A DNA stretch of 64,000 nucleotides from Posidonia oceanica (taxonomy: Eukaryota; Streptophyta; Magnoliopsida; Alismatales; Posidoniaceae): NCBI GenBank assembly GCA_037176725.1, contig JAZBRS010000050.1, positions 15,642,001 to 15,706,000 on the forward strand, in the 5' to 3' direction. The notes below the pieces were generated by a model. The model ran no database searches, was not told the origin of the DNA, and worked only from the letters and a program-made list of their open reading frames with translations. The translations under genes and the position numbers were made by a program. Below are positions 62,770-64,000 of this stretch, one piece after another (the stretch's first letter is position 1; each line of letters begins with the position of its first letter).

Positions 62770-64000
62770 CTCTTAACAGTTCCTGGGAACAGTCTCAGAA
62801 GAGTTGGACAAGACAAAACTACGAAAGGATGAGTGGAGAGAGTCATATGAAACAAAATTGAAATGAGATGAGCAGTGCAAGAACATGTATCCTTTCGTAG
62901 TGCAATTGGAAGATTGGAACTGATAAGAGGTTGATTTGCATCTGTAGAAGAGGATGACTCTGTCGAAGGAGGCCAGTGTATCTGCTAGTAGCGACGATAT
63001 ACGTGCAAAGGACGTGACATCTCCTTGTTGACAACAGGAGAGTCATTTCCACTTGTGGCAAATGGCTCAACTACAAACGATAAAGGGAAACACTCAACCT
63101 TAGCTGAAGTACCATCAAAGTATGAATGAGACTCAAAAAAGATGACATCAACTGAGACAAGATACCATCTGGTGGGAGGATAAAAATACCTATAACCCCC
63201 TTGAGTCATAGAGTAACCCACAAACACACTTAATCAACTTAGGAGACAATTTGTCAAGTCCAAGGGAGAGATCCTAGACAAAAGCAACACACCCAAAAAT
63301 CCTAGGAGATAAAGTGAAAAGTTAAGCATCTAGTCAAAGACGTCGTATGGGAATCTCACCTCTTAAAGAGGTAGAAGGCATTCTATTTATTAGATAGAAA
63401 ACTGTAAGAACAGCATCAGACCACAAGTATTTTGGAACATGTATCAGCAACATAATGGTGTGCATGACATCTAAGATATGTCTGTGTTTGCGCTCTGCAA
63501 CACTATTTTGTTGAGACGTGTTGAGAAAAATGGTCTGATGTATAATTTCCAAGGAGGCACAATAAAACTGAACACTAGATTGAACAAATTCAAGTGCATT
63601 ATCCATGCACAAACATTTGGGAGTAATAGCAAATTGATTTTTTATTTCATTGATAAAAATTTTAAGTACATCAATGACATGACTATGATCCTTTAGCAAA
63701 TAAACCCAAGACGCACGTGAAAAATCATTAACAAAAATAATATAATAGCGATGACCAGGCACAGATTAGACTCTAGCTGGACCCAAATATCACAATAAAT
63801 TAACTCAAACAAACTTTGACTCGACACAAGACATAAACGCTTAAAGGTAGCACGATAGTGCTTATGTAATTGACATGACTCACAATCAAACGTAGACACA
63901 AAAAACAAAGATAAAGCTTGCTGCAACTTCCTGTGAGAGAGATAACCTAACTGGTAGTACCATAGAATGGACGGCTGAGAAGTGGACACCACAGATGTTA
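62770..64000 (-). pseudogene. copia E integrase, N-terminal part cut by the window edge
   Basis: Minus strand. Zinc part at the edge: ILWYYQLGYLSHRKLQQALS and CESCQLHKHYRATFKRL, with the second His of the HHCC motif changed (LGYLSH for LGHLSH). Core: [60 protein letters not shown] (63762-63334), then [19 protein letters not shown]. The C-terminal part FVGYSMTQGGYRYFYPPTRW lies at 63227. A frameshift near 63700 separates the zinc part from the core. Confidence 0.9.

Larger units (their letters stand above)
61111..64000 (-). mobile_element. Ty1/copia retrotransposon E, 3' half; 5' half beyond the right edge
   Basis: Minus strand. The 3' LTR is 61111-61254, preceded by ACATA, which should be the target duplication. 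Inside, right to left, are the integrase (from the right edge), linker, reverse transcriptase and RNase H. LTR and protein sequence are close to copia C ([30 protein letters not shown] end), so C and E belong to one family. It lies in the urease intron upstream of the first visible exon. Gag, 5' LTR and leader are outside the window. Confidence 0.92.

Noticed and set aside
1..64000. CRISPR arrays, operons, bacterial-type genes, tRNA or rRNA genes
   Set aside because: None seen. The introns, plant LTR elements and plant urease show eukaryotic nuclear DNA; tRNA-like matches are only the retrotransposon primer sites.

Overview
This window is nuclear DNA of a land plant. One intron-rich housekeeping gene, urease, is spread over the minus strand and its introns are packed with retrotransposons. 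Twelve consecutive urease exons (14646-60478, 1842 nt, 614 codons) splice together with GT-AG borders, consistent phase and no stop. They cover roughly residues 83-700 of a plant urease of about 840 residues. The N-terminal exon(s) lie right of position 64000 and the C-terminal exons left of position 1. Every nickel-ligand and catalytic residue that falls in this part can be seen. The exon sequence reads more like monocot than core-eudicot ureases, but that is a weak impression and I do not name a species.

Layout, left to right. 1-14.5 kb is an L1-type LINE on the minus strand, running off the left edge and lying in the urease intron after the last visible exon. It is split by a Ty1/copia element (A, 1503-7229, target duplication ATATC), which itself carries a hAT-like MITE (4485-5409). 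It is split again by a 3.3-kb solo LTR (7701-10977, target duplication GTCCA). 14.6-17.4 kb holds six urease exons. 17.4-28.7 kb is one 11.2-kb intron with a Tat-lineage Ty3/gypsy element lacking integrase (17971-23256) and, 43 bp away, a fairly well preserved copia element (B, 23300-28192, target duplication ACATG). 28.6-31.2 kb holds three exons.

31.2-55.6 kb is one 24.4-kb intron. It contains an old copia element F (31440-44827) interrupted by a chromodomain gypsy element G (33339-41534) and by two related MITEs in its 3' LTR. Only 16 bp away lies copia C (44844-54607, duplication GATAG), which contains copia D (46730-51642, duplication GGCTC). 55.6-60.5 kb holds three more exons, separated by a Tourist-like MITE, a LINE 3' fragment and a 1.1-kb copia deletion derivative (H) with a small internal inversion. 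From 61.1 kb to the right edge is copia E, a relative of C.

The only gene with evidence of function is urease, which hydrolyses urea in plant nitrogen recycling. All transposon reading frames are broken by stops, frameshifts or deletions. Many of the stops are of the kind made by C-to-T change on one strand or the other (CAG to TAG, CGA to TGA, TGG to TGA or TAG), as expected from deamination of methylated cytosine in silenced DNA. The novelty here lies in the nested architecture, the deletion derivatives and some unusual repeat modules inside LTRs and leaders. I see no sign of a new multi-gene system.
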